64,000 nt of DNA. Origin: Laguncularia racemosa. Taxonomy: Eukaryota > Streptophyta > Magnoliopsida > Myrtales > Combretaceae. The translations under genes were made by a program, and so were the position numbers. The stretch is from the NCBI GenBank assembly GCA_037954665.1, contig JBBMOL010000300.1, forward strand, positions 579,989 to 643,988, in the 5' to 3' direction. Position 1 is the first letter of the stretch; each line of letters begins with the position of its first letter. This document shows, one piece after another, positions 39,932-45,418 of the stretch. The notes under the pieces are model-generated. The model had not been told where the DNA came from and did no database searches. It was given only the letters and a program-made list of their open reading frames with translations.

Positions 39932-42253
39932 TTAATAATTTTTCGTATGCTTAGATAATAATAAAATTAATATTGGTTTAATAATCTTCATAGGAACAAC
40001 CCCCCTACTCTTTTTATATTACTTAATCAATCTAGTATACTTGTTAGTATCTGCATTTATAAAACTTTCATGGATCAATTTTTCTATCTTTCATGAAAGC
40101 AACATACAAGACTTTTAAGGCTCATTTGTATGCAATTAAAGAAACAGCGATTCTAAAGTAGACAAAAAGAAGACTGCAAAATGGAAATGGGCACTGTTTC
40201 CAAGCAAGCCCTTGATATATTTCTCCATATGCTTTCACTTGGAGAGAGACATACAACTATTATTTTTAAGGCTGGAACATGATCAACCTTAAATGATGTG
40301 AAATGAATTTAAAAAACACTGTAATTTGCCATTGGGCCTCCTATTCAAATCAACAAGTTAGGTAAATCATCTAAGCTTACACAAACAGGTTTGATGAAGG
40401 ACAGATAATGCCAATTTAAACTTGGTAGCAAGGGAGAAGAGGAACCAATAAAAGCTCAATCATTACATCTAAGGTTAGCTGCATCTCAGAGGAGGGGAGT
40501 AATGCTAGAACCAACCAGACAAGGACCTAGCTAGGCGCAAGTTAGCAAGACACTGATAAGGGATAATTCAATTAAATATGTTAGTTTTCTGCAAAGCTGG
40601 TTTTGTGCAATTTGTAGGACAATTTAGGTGCATAGATGAGGCTATCCATTGTCCTTAATTTCTCTTTTTTGTCTCTATAGTGGTTATTTTTATGTGTCAT
40701 GACTATGTTTGGGTAGTTCCTTTTCGTATGTTAAATATCCAGAAAAAATAAAAGGGGATGAGAAGAGAAGTATCATTTTCAACAGACTTCTTTAAAAATT
40801 TTGGGTTTTCTCTTGAATTGACCTAAACCCATTTTCACATGATCCCGTAACAAAATCAAAGGAAGATGTCTTTATAGATTAAGACGAAGTAACTCTACAG
40901 TTATGAGCAGCAGCTTCTTTGTAGAGCCAGATGTCTAATAAACCAAAGCACTTGAAATCAAACTAAGGCATTATACTACTTGTTCCAGAGCATTATACAA
41001 AATATAATAGTACTACTTTAAACCCCAAGCCCCTAGTAAATAGACAAATCAAGCCATAATCTTGCCTAATGTGAGCAAATAATCATAACCATAATCTTGC
41101 CCAATGTGAGCAAATAATCATAGTTCGTCATGAAAAATTGACATGCACAAAAGTAGATATAACACTCAAACCTTGCACAATGAACATGAGATCCTAATAA
41201 ACCTAGCCAGTTTTTACATGTTTGAGCACACCCAGCTTATTTTCATTTGCGATAAGCTTCTGTCTTTCCTCATATGTATATTATTTCTATCATTTTATTA
41301 CGATTTACCCTCCTCAAATAAAAAATAACTAACTCTATATAAAAGATAAAATAAATCTACTAGTATCTCAGGTCATCTGGATGTCATCACTGCCGCCACA
41401 TGGCTTGCAACATCATCTCTCACCAGGTTATCGGAGTCCACTGTATTGGGGTGGTTGTGGCAGTTAGTTCCTAGATTTAAACTTTCTCCTTCTCTAATGA
41501 TGCATTGAAGCAAGCGTCACCAGAACGATCAAGAAAGTCTCATCCCCAGCACAAATAGTGTGTCTTGCCTTTACTTTGTATTCTTTCCTGTAGAATGCTT
41601 GGAATTATCTTCTTGCATAACTCGGTCAAAACATGCAGATATTTTTCGCCATTCCTCTTCTTGTCTTAAGCGGTCTTTTACTCTTTCCTTGTTTGGTTAA
41701 ACTCATAGCTAATGAAATGCTCCCTATCGGTCTTGCTCAAATCCAATAATGACATTTGACTTCGATACCAAGTTGATATGAGGCACAGGATCTAATAATA
41801 GTGAGCTCGTCCGACAGAACTTTCCAGCCTCGTAAACTAATTTGAACTGCTTCTTAAATACTAAGATTAATTTCTAGATAACTTTCTTCCTCGTCTATTA
41901 ATATTGTAGAAATATATTCAAAAACCCAAAACAGTTGAAACCCCCTTAATATAACACCTCAACATAATTCCCAAAATGCGGTCTCTCGACGTAGCGGTAA
42001 ATCAAAAACAAAAATTTCTCCACTCCATATGAACTCAACAGGAATATCATTATGGTGCATACCAATCAATCAAGCACATGATATACGGTGATTTTACCGA
42101 TGGGAAGATTGGGAAAAAAAAAAAGGAAAAATGGAAAGTTAATTGGAGGAAATTAGGGTTTTCGATTTCATACAGTTTACTAGCAGAAGCGTCGTCGTTT
42201 GTGGCCTGAACAGCAGCTCTATTGCTCCGAGAATCGACTCCTCCCCTGGACAT
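3990..42253 (-). CDS. LCMT1: Leucine carboxyl methyltransferase 1 (complete, 13 exons)
   Basis: S-adenosylmethionine-dependent methyltransferase that methylates the C-terminal leucine of the PP2A catalytic subunit; in Arabidopsis the orthologue (SBI1) acts in brassinosteroid-receptor turnover. Exons, minus strand: 42253-42174, 29771-29683, 23756-23611, 23248-23201, 22711-22630, 21833-21731, 21337-21217, 21144-21097, 20656-20573, 20399-20335, 5282-5231, 4769-4731, 4064-3990. They sum to 1032 nt, 343 residues plus TGA, and phases match at every junction. Family hallmarks: the ATNDDASASKL start (17-27), RRSPIINRG (49-57), SAM-binding LGAGFDT (93-99), acidic ELDF (116-119), DLRD (164-167), IAECVLIYL (about 189-197) and the YEQIHPDDAFGYQM block. 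Length fits the family (about 330-345). All introns are GT-AG except intron 11 (GC-AG). Introns 1, 2 and 10 hold transposons; no exon is damaged, so the gene is probably functional. Confidence 0.95.
4731..4769 (-). CDS. LCMT1: LCMT1 exon 12 (residues 307-319)
   Basis: 39 nt: EHYCVTYAVNDFM, phase 0 at both ends. Acceptor TTTTCAG, donor GTAAGC. Confidence 0.93.
5231..5282 (-). CDS. LCMT1: LCMT1 exon 11 (residues 289-306), GC donor
   Basis: One base completes the Arg codon left by exon 10, then IEQLELFDEFEEWHMMQ. The donor is GCAAGT rather than GTAAGT (exon ends ATGCAG), the standard context of a GC-AG intron. Acceptor ATTAG. Confidence 0.92.
5283..6799. other. Intron 10, 3' part without recognised elements
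   Basis: AT-rich intron sequence. An open frame on the plus strand (6019-6333, 104 codons) has no recognisable domain and is probably chance. Confidence 0.4.
6813..7789 (+). pseudogene. LINE-A ORF1 remnant (DUF4283-type, zinc knuckle)
   Basis: Nucleic-acid-binding ORF1 of a plant L1-like LINE. From 6840 the frame reads KWRRGLPLDKPQP and then IPCEFLSADGIGYIASGVG, the end of a DUF4283-type domain that is also present in LINE-B and LINE-C. Next come ARVLVEID and a zinc knuckle beginning LRCGECNVFGHKC, then a low-complexity basic linker. Stops interrupt the N-terminal part (including TAG near 6891), and a frameshift near 7470 moves the tail into another frame ending at 7789. ORF2 starts 21 bases later. 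Confidence 0.8.
7811..11090 (+). pseudogene. LINE-A ORF2 (endonuclease, reverse transcriptase, zf-RVT), broken
   Basis: Replication protein of a plant L1-like LINE. The AP-type endonuclease starts at 7811 (IIAWNTRGLND) and contains LLETRV and the LGDFN motif near 8220; a TAG at 8426-8428 interrupts it, probably a mutated Trp codon. The reverse transcriptase continues from about 8430 to 10343: KAPGPDGY near 9170, LKVDLQRAYD, RGLRRGDPISPYLF and catalytic FADD near 9875. A frameshift near 9950 moves the rest of the RT into another frame. The C-terminal zf-RVT region (HSFILWLA near 10940, CFLCNQGRESH near 11020) is also broken. Not functional. Confidence 0.88.
11274..11421 (+). repeat. 148-bp direct repeat, left copy
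   Basis: LINE-A 3' sequence (AAACCTATCTGCTATAAGC onward, ending TGTAAACTA) immediately left of the Copia element. The same 148 bases recur immediately right of it at 16435-16582 with about five substitutions and no length difference. Confidence 0.93.
11413..11642 (-). repeat. Copia 3' LTR
   Basis: 230 bp; plus-strand ends TGTAAACTAATAATG and TTTCCTACA. Its outer 8-9 bases match the target sequence (TGTAAACTA) better than the other LTR (TGTAGCTA), suggesting the LTR tip was lost at the junction. Confidence 0.9.
11643..11660 (-). other. Copia polypurine tract
   Basis: On the minus strand GGTTTGAGGGGGAG directly precedes the 3' LTR, the expected plus-strand primer. Confidence 0.85.
11650..16059 (-). 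pseudogene. Copia gag-pol polyprotein, lightly broken
   Basis: Begins MADSDGSSGGSS at 16059. Gag (HKLNGHNYLQWSQ) runs to about 15240 and is followed by a CCHC knuckle CDHCKKSGHLKETC. The protease active site reads WIVDSEASNHMTGD, with Glu where the family has Gly. Integrase follows: zinc-binding region (HCEVCQFAKHT), catalytic region GDIWGP, KTDNARDF and QQNGVAERKN. RT carries YVDD near 12600 and ends close to LGM. RNase H follows (VIYIDADW near 12110, KHVEIDRHFI near 11830). Most of the protein is in one frame; damage is a TGA at 15234-15232, further TAA/TGA codons, a one-base insertion near 12487 and a one-base loss near 11985 that restores the frame. Several stops fit CGA-to-TGA or CAA-to-TAA changes. 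Confidence 0.92.
16194..16205 (-). other. Copia primer-binding site (tRNA-iMet)
   Basis: TGGTATCAGAGC on the minus strand, directly abutting the 5' LTR; this is the complement of the initiator tRNA-Met 3' end used by most plant Copia elements. Confidence 0.92.
16206..16434 (-). repeat. Copia 5' LTR
   Basis: 229 bp with plus-strand ends TGTAGCTAATAATG and TTTCCTACA, so bounded by the inverted TGTAG/CTACA pair typical of LTRs. Contains several TATATA runs. Confidence 0.92.
16435..16582 (+). repeat. 148-bp direct repeat, right copy
   Basis: Second copy of LINE-A 3' sequence, directly after the Copia LTR end CCTACA. It continues without a break into the true LINE-A end (TTTCCTTTGG), so this side carries the uninterrupted target. 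Confidence 0.93.
16758..16772 (+). repeat. Poly-G run (15 G)
   Basis: An uninterrupted run of fifteen G residues just downstream of the LINE-A end; unusual in AT-rich DNA and a likely site of length variation. Confidence 0.9.
16792..16821 (+). repeat. (AG)n microsatellite
   Basis: About fifteen AG units, followed to about 16920 by three diverged copies of a 30-35 base unit of the form AGATGAGTAG..GCTCATGATAGAG. Confidence 0.9.
16822..17459. other. Intron 10 interior, no element recognised
   Basis: After the diverged GATGAG repeats to about 16920, AT-rich sequence with no coding similarity that I can see. Confidence 0.4.
17460..19000 (-). pseudogene. Strongly decayed LINE, ORF2 start recognisable
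   Basis: On the minus strand, 18974 starts MIMCWNTRAVNDSL, matching the opening of a plant LINE endonuclease (compare MNLVAWNIRGLNNPL in LINE-B). Below it are weak echoes of an endonuclease (MNEFSESVYDLEHV near 18540) and several short open stretches (17467-17808, 17978-18199) with no clear motif. Frames shift many times. Assignment rests mainly on the start motif and its spacing; the lower part could be another repeat. Confidence 0.35.
19001..19700. other. Intron 10 interior, unassigned
   Basis: No confident coding similarity. It may contain ORF1 of the decayed minus-strand LINE, but every frame is riddled with stops. Confidence 0.3.
19701..20135 (+). mobile_element. LTR-like fragment with preceding polypurine tract
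   Basis: A short coding-like stretch (IPRGEALDTPPIRVYQRRKG, about 19723-19785) ends in a purine tract AGGAAGGGGGGA, followed at 19793 by TGATGCCCATAATAT, an LTR-like start. Downstream are two TGACGTGG motifs and a CCTATAAAGAGAAGG TATA-like box, as in a plant LTR promoter. The right end is not defined and no target duplication was found. Probably the 3' end of a truncated LTR element. Confidence 0.4.
20335..20399 (-). CDS. LCMT1: LCMT1 exon 10 (residues 268-289)
   Basis: Encodes RATAWDMLKVYSNFIDAQEK and an Arg codon split in phase 2 at the donor GTATGC. The next exon is 15 kb away, beyond LINE-A and the Copia element. Confidence 0.93.
20573..20656 (-). CDS. LCMT1: LCMT1 exon 9 (residues 240-267)
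   Basis: Encodes SRGCALLGIHATPTLHAKEK and LFTDQGWQ, phase 0 at both ends. Acceptor ATGTAG, donor GTAAAC. Confidence 0.94.
21097..21144 (-). CDS. LCMT1: LCMT1 exon 8 (residues 224-239)
   Basis: 48 nt, phase 0 at both ends: IHPDDAFGYQMMRNLE. Acceptor TTCAACAG, donor GTATCT. Intron 7 before it is only 72 bp. Confidence 0.95.
21217..21337 (-). CDS. LCMT1: LCMT1 exon 7 (residues 183-223)
   Basis: Encodes LPTFIIAECVLIYLDPDSS and continues to FFLYEQ, the most conserved block of the methyltransferase core. Acceptor GTTGTCAG, donor GTTTAC. Confidence 0.95.
21731..21833 (-). CDS. LCMT1: LCMT1 exon 6 (residues 149-183)
   Basis: Encodes NGEVISDNYKLLPADLRD and then the linker to MDP; includes the conserved DLRD motif. 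Acceptor ATTGTAG, donor GTATGC, phase 1 in and phase 2 out. Confidence 0.94.
22630..22711 (-). CDS. LCMT1: LCMT1 exon 5 (residues 122-149)
   Basis: Encodes VTSKKAAIIETHSQLRDKVG and a short variable tail; ends in phase 1 at the donor GTCAGC. Acceptor GTCAG. Confidence 0.93.
23201..23248 (-). CDS. LCMT1: LCMT1 exon 4 (residues 106-121)
   Basis: 48 nt, phase 0 at both ends: DEGRAPYLYVELDFKE. The acidic residue of ELDF is the expected SAM-ribose contact. Acceptor TTACAG, donor GTGCCT. Confidence 0.93.
23611..23756 (-). CDS. LCMT1: LCMT1 exon 3 (residues 57-105)
   Basis: Encodes YFSRWAALKKLLYHFLDC and then KKQILSLGAGFDTMYFQ, the SAM-binding glycine motif. Acceptor TTTGAG, donor GTGCCT. Confidence 0.95.
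24512..24529 (+). repeat. LINE-B target-site duplication, left
   Basis: GGAGTGTGTTAATAATTT, directly before the poly-T that marks the LINE-B 3' end; repeated at 29547-29564 with one G/A difference. Confidence 0.92.
24660..26500 (-). pseudogene. LINE-B ORF2, 3' half (RT palm to zf-RVT)
   Basis: Read on the minus strand from about 26490: the RT region (VDIHKAYDSINW-like, then the RG..GDP block), FVDDLLIF near 26150 at the catalytic site (family FADD), FESISNVRANSGKNFLFLSS, then HYLGVPL and the thumb region to 25710. zf-RVT follows: MPSHSFILWLAWKRKLHTL near 25080 and CYLCSVRQENHNHLFFDC near 24950. Broken by several stops and frameshifts. Its missing N-terminal part is in the inverted half, so no intact protein is possible. 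Confidence 0.88.
26671..28365 (+). pseudogene. LINE-B ORF1 (DUF4283-type)
   Basis: ORF1 of the LINE-B/LINE-C family. It starts MVSGSSNHKPISGFYHTLG at 26671 and shifts frame by about 26940. The DUF4283-type core follows (SIALRNMERLWYNRSLV near 27300, then WRAGMPLTKPQPNS and VPCEYLDVEGVSYIASA). The C-terminal part (27922-28365) is an acidic linker (MEDGEIQVEDMGSGNDDS) ending in a Lys-rich tail. The knuckle region near 27750 has lost its reading frame. ORF2 follows 18 bases after the stop. Confidence 0.82.
28384..29546 (+). pseudogene. LINE-B ORF2, 5' half (endonuclease and RT start)
   Basis: Starts MNLVAWNIRGLNNPLKFADI at 28384. Endonuclease motifs are LLETRVNQ, then VLGDFNVIRS near 28795, and later LMLSDHSTRV near 29045. 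It continues into the linker (KLLKKELKRLNNYEFPNLS) and KNTAYFHKMVKYRQNRNAIH, where it stops abruptly at the target-site duplication. Several in-frame stops (near 28588, 28639 and 28916) interrupt it, the first two explicable as mutated Trp or Gln codons. Confidence 0.87.
29547..29564 (+). repeat. LINE-B target-site duplication, right
   Basis: GGAGTGTATTAATAATTT, directly after the point where LINE-B ORF2 sequence stops (AACAGAAATCC). Confidence 0.92.
29683..29771 (-). CDS. LCMT1: LCMT1 exon 2 (residues 27-57)
   Basis: Acceptor GCTAGCAG ends at 29772 and donor GTAAGA begins at 29682. Encodes SCVKRGYMKDDYVHLFVR then RRSPIINR, the family's N-terminal signature. It lies alone between two transposon-filled introns, 12.4 kb from exon 1 and 5.9 kb from exon 3. 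Confidence 0.95.
29772..30656. other. Intron 1, 3' part
   Basis: AT-rich intron. It includes an LTR-like repeat from about 30022 (TGTTAGGAGCCAACCAGAC) to 30250 that is a diverged relative of 30924-31215 and 40503-40800. Otherwise nothing recognised. Confidence 0.4.
30657..31713 (+). repeat. 1.05-kb direct duplication, copy 1
   Basis: From ACTTGGAGAGAGACATACAACT to CCTCGTATGTATATT. The same sequence with scattered substitutions and small indels recurs at 40237-41283. LINE-C is inserted at its right edge here but not in copy 2. It includes an LTR-like stretch from 30924 (TGTTAGACCCAACCAGAC). Confidence 0.88.
31900..35383 (-). pseudogene. LINE-C ORF2 (endonuclease, RT, zf-RVT), broken
   Basis: Starts MNLAT at 35383, immediately followed by TGA where relatives have Trp. 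Endonuclease motifs are IMWDPRIWNIRVEKEHEQF and VVLGDFNVIR near 34975. RT: SGPYGYSARFFKVTWP near 34010, FRPISYFNTIYKVISKLLA, CMLKVDIYKAYDY, SRGLRQGDPILPYLFVLGME near 33470. The catalytic motif near 33340 reads FANN where LINE-A has FADD, so both aspartates are lost. The thumb region follows, then zf-RVT near 32270-32100. Multiple stops. Confidence 0.87.
35390..37310 (-). pseudogene. LINE-C ORF1 (DUF4283-type), interrupted by MITE
   Basis: Start ATG near 37305 with the same opening as LINE-B ORF1, then frameshifts. A 224-bp MITE at 36743-36966 splits it. The intact core at 36760-36251 reads GIPPKTFAQACGPSMAIPK, IPFSLVQSIALRIW, NPWFFAKRILILQKWRVGMP and LTKPQPNS. A CCHC-like stretch follows near 36030 (CPKCKVFRHTC), then the acidic linker at 35845-35579 (MEDGEIQVED-like). 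Several stops; not functional. Confidence 0.83.
36743..36966. mobile_element. 224-bp hAT-like MITE
   Basis: Terminal inverted repeats CATGGTTGTTAAAAT (left) and ATTTTGACAACCATG (right) pair over 15 bases with one mismatch. A perfect 8-bp direct repeat GTGCTATT flanks the element (36735-36742 and 36967-36974); 8 bp is the target length of hAT transposons. The interior is AT-rich with repeats of the type ACGATTCTACC. LINE-B ORF1 lacks this insertion. Confidence 0.9.
37858..38006 (+). repeat. 150-bp segment duplicated at 40093-40236
   Basis: CATGAAAGCAACATGCAGGAC through CTTCTCCGTATGCTTTCA; a diverged copy at 40093-40236 is fused directly to copy 2 of the 1.05-kb duplication. Confidence 0.85.
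38925..39020 (+). repeat. Diverged tandem repeat, about 30-base unit
   Basis: Three to four imperfect units of the form CATTCAACAAACAAAGGAGATCC; an open frame across them (38881-39096) is hydrophilic, repeat-driven and probably not a gene. Confidence 0.55.
39899..39927 (+). repeat. (TA)n microsatellite
   Basis: About fourteen TA units in intron 1 of LCMT1. Confidence 0.9.
40237..41300 (+). repeat. 1.05-kb direct duplication, copy 2 (LINE-C empty site)
   Basis: Matches 30657-31713 and then continues through TATTATTTCTATCATTTTA, joining the sequences that in copy 1 are separated by LINE-C (left flank near 31713, right flank near 37487). A 35-base unit (CCATAATCTTGCCTAATGTG...) is repeated in tandem at about 41056-41125. 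Confidence 0.87.
41345..41964 (-). mobile_element. Retroelement 5' end fragment (LTR plus primer site)
   Basis: 41774-41964 has LTR-like ends: on the minus strand TGTTGAGG at the start and CATATCA at the end, with inverted TGTTGAGG/TGATATGAGG symmetry and a TATTTAAG box. Directly inside it on the minus strand is TGGTATCGAAGTC (about 41758-41770), resembling a diverged tRNA-iMet primer site. A leader-like stretch follows to about 41345. No second LTR was seen. It lies in intron 1, within 500 bases of LCMT1 exon 1. Confidence 0.38.
42174..42253 (-). CDS. LCMT1: LCMT1 exon 1 (residues 1-27)
   Basis: ATG at 42253. The frame encodes the conserved N-terminal stretch ending ATNDDASASKL; the Leu codon is split (phase 2) by the donor GTATGA at 42173. 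The upstream minus-strand sequence is a CT-rich leader, as expected of a 5' UTR. Confidence 0.93.
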
Positions 42254-44715
42254 TGTTTGCCTGGAATTCGAAAGCCTGATCCGAGATGGGAAGAAGAAGA
42301 GAGAAAAAAAATGTTATTTGCTCGGTACTCTGAATTATTTAAGAAAAAAAATAACACATGCGTTTGCTTACGTAAACAAAGAGGAAGGCAAACTGATACA
42401 TATCTCCTTAAATAAAGGTGAAAATGGATAAAAAATGAGCGTAATATTTTCATTTTAAAGCCTTTTTTTTCTTTTAAAATAAAAAAAATATGATTACAAA
42501 ATTATCTTTCATGATAATATTGAGTAAATAATAATAAGAATAGTTTTTTCAAATAATAATTTTATTTTTTTTATTTCCTTTGATTTTCTTTATAATTATT
42601 AAACATAAAATAATAAGAATTACATTTCATTTCATTCAATTCTTTCCTTTTTTTTTCTTTTTCTTCTATTCATTTCCTCCCATTTCCTTTTTATAAAAAC
42701 TTATCAAATAGCATAAGAGCAGTTCCTAGCATAACAAAAAGGAAAAAATAAAAATAAATTTAAAAAAAAAAAGTCTTAAATTATAGGACTATGTTTTTAT
42801 TATTTACTTAGCATAACTACCAATGAAAATTTTAAAATAAATGAGTTTTTTTTTTTACAATAAAGAAAGAATTCCAATCTAATCTATTCTATTGAGATAA
42901 AAGACTATAAGGGCTTGGCTTTAAATACATGAGTTGAAACTTGAAAACTACGTATATTTAAACTAGTTGAAAACTTGTATAATGTATAGATGAAAAATTA
43001 AATTTTGATTACGAAACCCTTTTCAGAAAACCAAAAATATTAATATGATAAAAATTAAACTGAAATCTAGAGAAGTACTCATTAATCACTAGCTTTGTCT
43101 TCTCCTCCTCCTTGTAATTTTTCTTTAAACATTAAAAACAACAATCTTCAAAAAAATATTACTTAATCAAATTAAAAAATATATATATAGAGAGAAAGTC
43201 ACTTTTTTTCTCATAAAGAATCACAAATTTTTTAACTTATTAATACAAATAATTATGGTTATAGATTGTTATTGATGCACTTCTGGATTAATTAAATTCT
43301 TTTTTTTGTTAAAAAATTATAATTGTACAAGAATATGATAGATAAAAAACTAATAATGGAAATGCTATGTGCATCATGGCAAATGTAATTCATTGGATTA
43401 TTATCTAATCAATGATTTGAGTTTCTAAGTTCCTTTATTAAAGCTTTCCAACTATAATAGGATGTAAAACCAATTAACAACAGGTGTATAAGTAAATAAT
43501 GATAATTAATAAAATTATGTTTATTAAGTTATATACATATAGATATGTATCAAAAGTTTTCAAAACTTAATAAGAATACATATATATATTGTCAATAAGT
43601 ATAGCTTTAACATAATTAATAAGTGTAGTAATTATTAATATGCATTATATTTATGTCATTACGCATGACAAAAATTATGTTGCTTTCATAAAAAAAAAAT
43701 GTATCTAGCTTAAGTTTAGACTAAAAATAAAGTAGTGATAAATATTTTCCAATAACAACAAAATACATATAATATTAACAACTAATTAAGTTAGTTTATA
43801 TAAACATTTTCTATAAATAATAAATATTAATAAAATCCACATCTCTTTACTATCTATTAGAATTAATGAATATTGCCAAATTGAATTAATATTAGATTTT
43901 ATCATTAATTTTCATTCGTAATGATCAAATTGAACTACCATTTATACATTTGTATTTTCGTAAATTTCTACTAATGCACTTGTCATTAATATTTGTAAAT
44001 TAAGTAGGGAAAATTCCTATTTATCTTCCATGCAACTCAAACAACTTCCTACATTTAAAAGTTTGTTAATATCACATGCATAGTTATATAGTCATAAATT
44101 ATCGATATTTATTATATTTTTTTATGATGTCATTATTTAATTTTCTTAAATTCTAACATTAATTAACATAAGTAATCTATAAATTGAACCAACATTAAAT
44201 TCTATCATTAATTAACATTGATCATATAGTAATAAGTTACTCCTTATTCAAAGCCTACCATACTAAATCTCTTTTGTTATTCGACGTTCATGGACTAGAT
44301 TCCTTAGATCTTATCACTTAGTCTAAAAAGCTAAACCCAAGATTATAATTTGGGCTTATAGCCCAAAATCCATTTTAACTCTTTACAATTAGTACTTGGT
44401 TTTCACTATCTTTTTCATTTTTCTATTCTTCAATTACATCATTTTCCCAATAAATAAAAAATAAAAAACAATTTTAAGCCCAAAATCCATTTTAACTCTT
44501 TATAGTTAGTAATTAGTTTTCCCTTTCTTTTTCATTTTTTTGTACTTCAATTACATCATTTTCCCAAAAAATAAAAAAAGGATTTTATTCAGTTACTTAA
44601 CCTTCTCCAGCATCATGTTTACATCCTTTTCTAGAAAAAAAAAAAGAAAAATTTTTTTCGTAGCATTCAATCCGTTTCTTTTTTTTTTTTCATCATACAT
44701 AAGTAGAGTAATTCA
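42254..44715. other. LCMT1 upstream region, very AT-rich
   Basis: The 5' flank of LCMT1 followed by about 2 kb of A/T-run-rich DNA. No coding region or defined transposon recognised. A duplicated stretch (AAGCCCAAAATCCATTTTAACTC-type) occurs in two copies near 44360 and 44475. Confidence 0.45.
42404..42416 (-). promoter_or_regulatory. TATA-like element upstream of LCMT1
   Basis: On the minus strand the sequence CTTTATTTAAGG lies about 155 bases upstream of the LCMT1 ATG, followed by a CT-rich stretch that fits a plant 5' leader. The core promoter role is inferred from position only. Confidence 0.25.
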
Positions 44716-44720
44716 CCATC

Positions 44721-45418
44721 TGATATGCCAAAATCCAATTCCAATTAACAATCGTAATTGAAGATTCAATTAAGGGTCGTGCAACCAACATTGGCGTAAA
44801 CCCTAATTGACATGAAACAAGAATAAAATGAAGCTCCCAATTCCTTACCAGATATAACACACTAGTTGAAATTATGAATAACTTTCAATTTTGATGTAAC
44901 TCACAACAATTTAAGTCTACTCGCCACAATCCCTTGATAGAAATTGATAAGAGTCAAATGGAAGAGAAGAGTGCTCCTTTTCTATGCAAAATAATAACTG
45001 TAAAATGATTATTTTAAAAGTCCCATTATGTTGTCTTTTTACAAGTATTCATACTTGTTCTAAATATGGAAAATAATAAAAGAAAAAAATAGCTACATAG
45101 GGGCCGGTTCTTGAAGCTCTCCTTCAGTTAATTGAGCACAATGCAAGGCTGGTTTTTGTTTATTCATTTAGGTCCGTGAATCACCCACAAACTAAGCGCT
45201 AATGTGCTTGCTCGCCGTCTTATAATACCGACAAATGTACTTGATTAAATACAAAACAATTATATAAAGAAAATGAAGACACTATGAGAATGTCTTTGGG
45301 TTTCAATTGTTTAAAAAATATTCTTGACGCTAAGTTTTGTAGTTCTCTAGCTCTCGCTCTCGCTTTCGCTTTCGCTTTTGTTATGGGTCCTATAGATGCG
45401 TTGGTTTGATTCCCATCA
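44721..45418 (-). repeat. Outer Gypsy 3' LTR
   Basis: 698 bp; same ends as the 5' LTR. It contains a hexamer repeat (CTCGCT/TTTCGC) at about 45352-45376 that encodes the Ala/Lys/Arg tail of the polyprotein. Confidence 0.92.

Larger units (their letters stand above)
37487..40092. other. Intron 1 interior between LINE-C and duplication copy 2
   Basis: AT-rich, no coding gene recognised. It contains the duplicated 150-bp segment (37858-38006), diverged tandem repeats at 38925-39020 and TA microsatellites near 38838 and 39900. Confidence 0.4.

Noticed and set aside
30657..41300. The two 1.05-kb direct repeats as LTRs of one large element
   Set aside because: No TG..CA ends, no primer site or gag-pol between them, and no flanking duplication; a segmental duplication explains them better.
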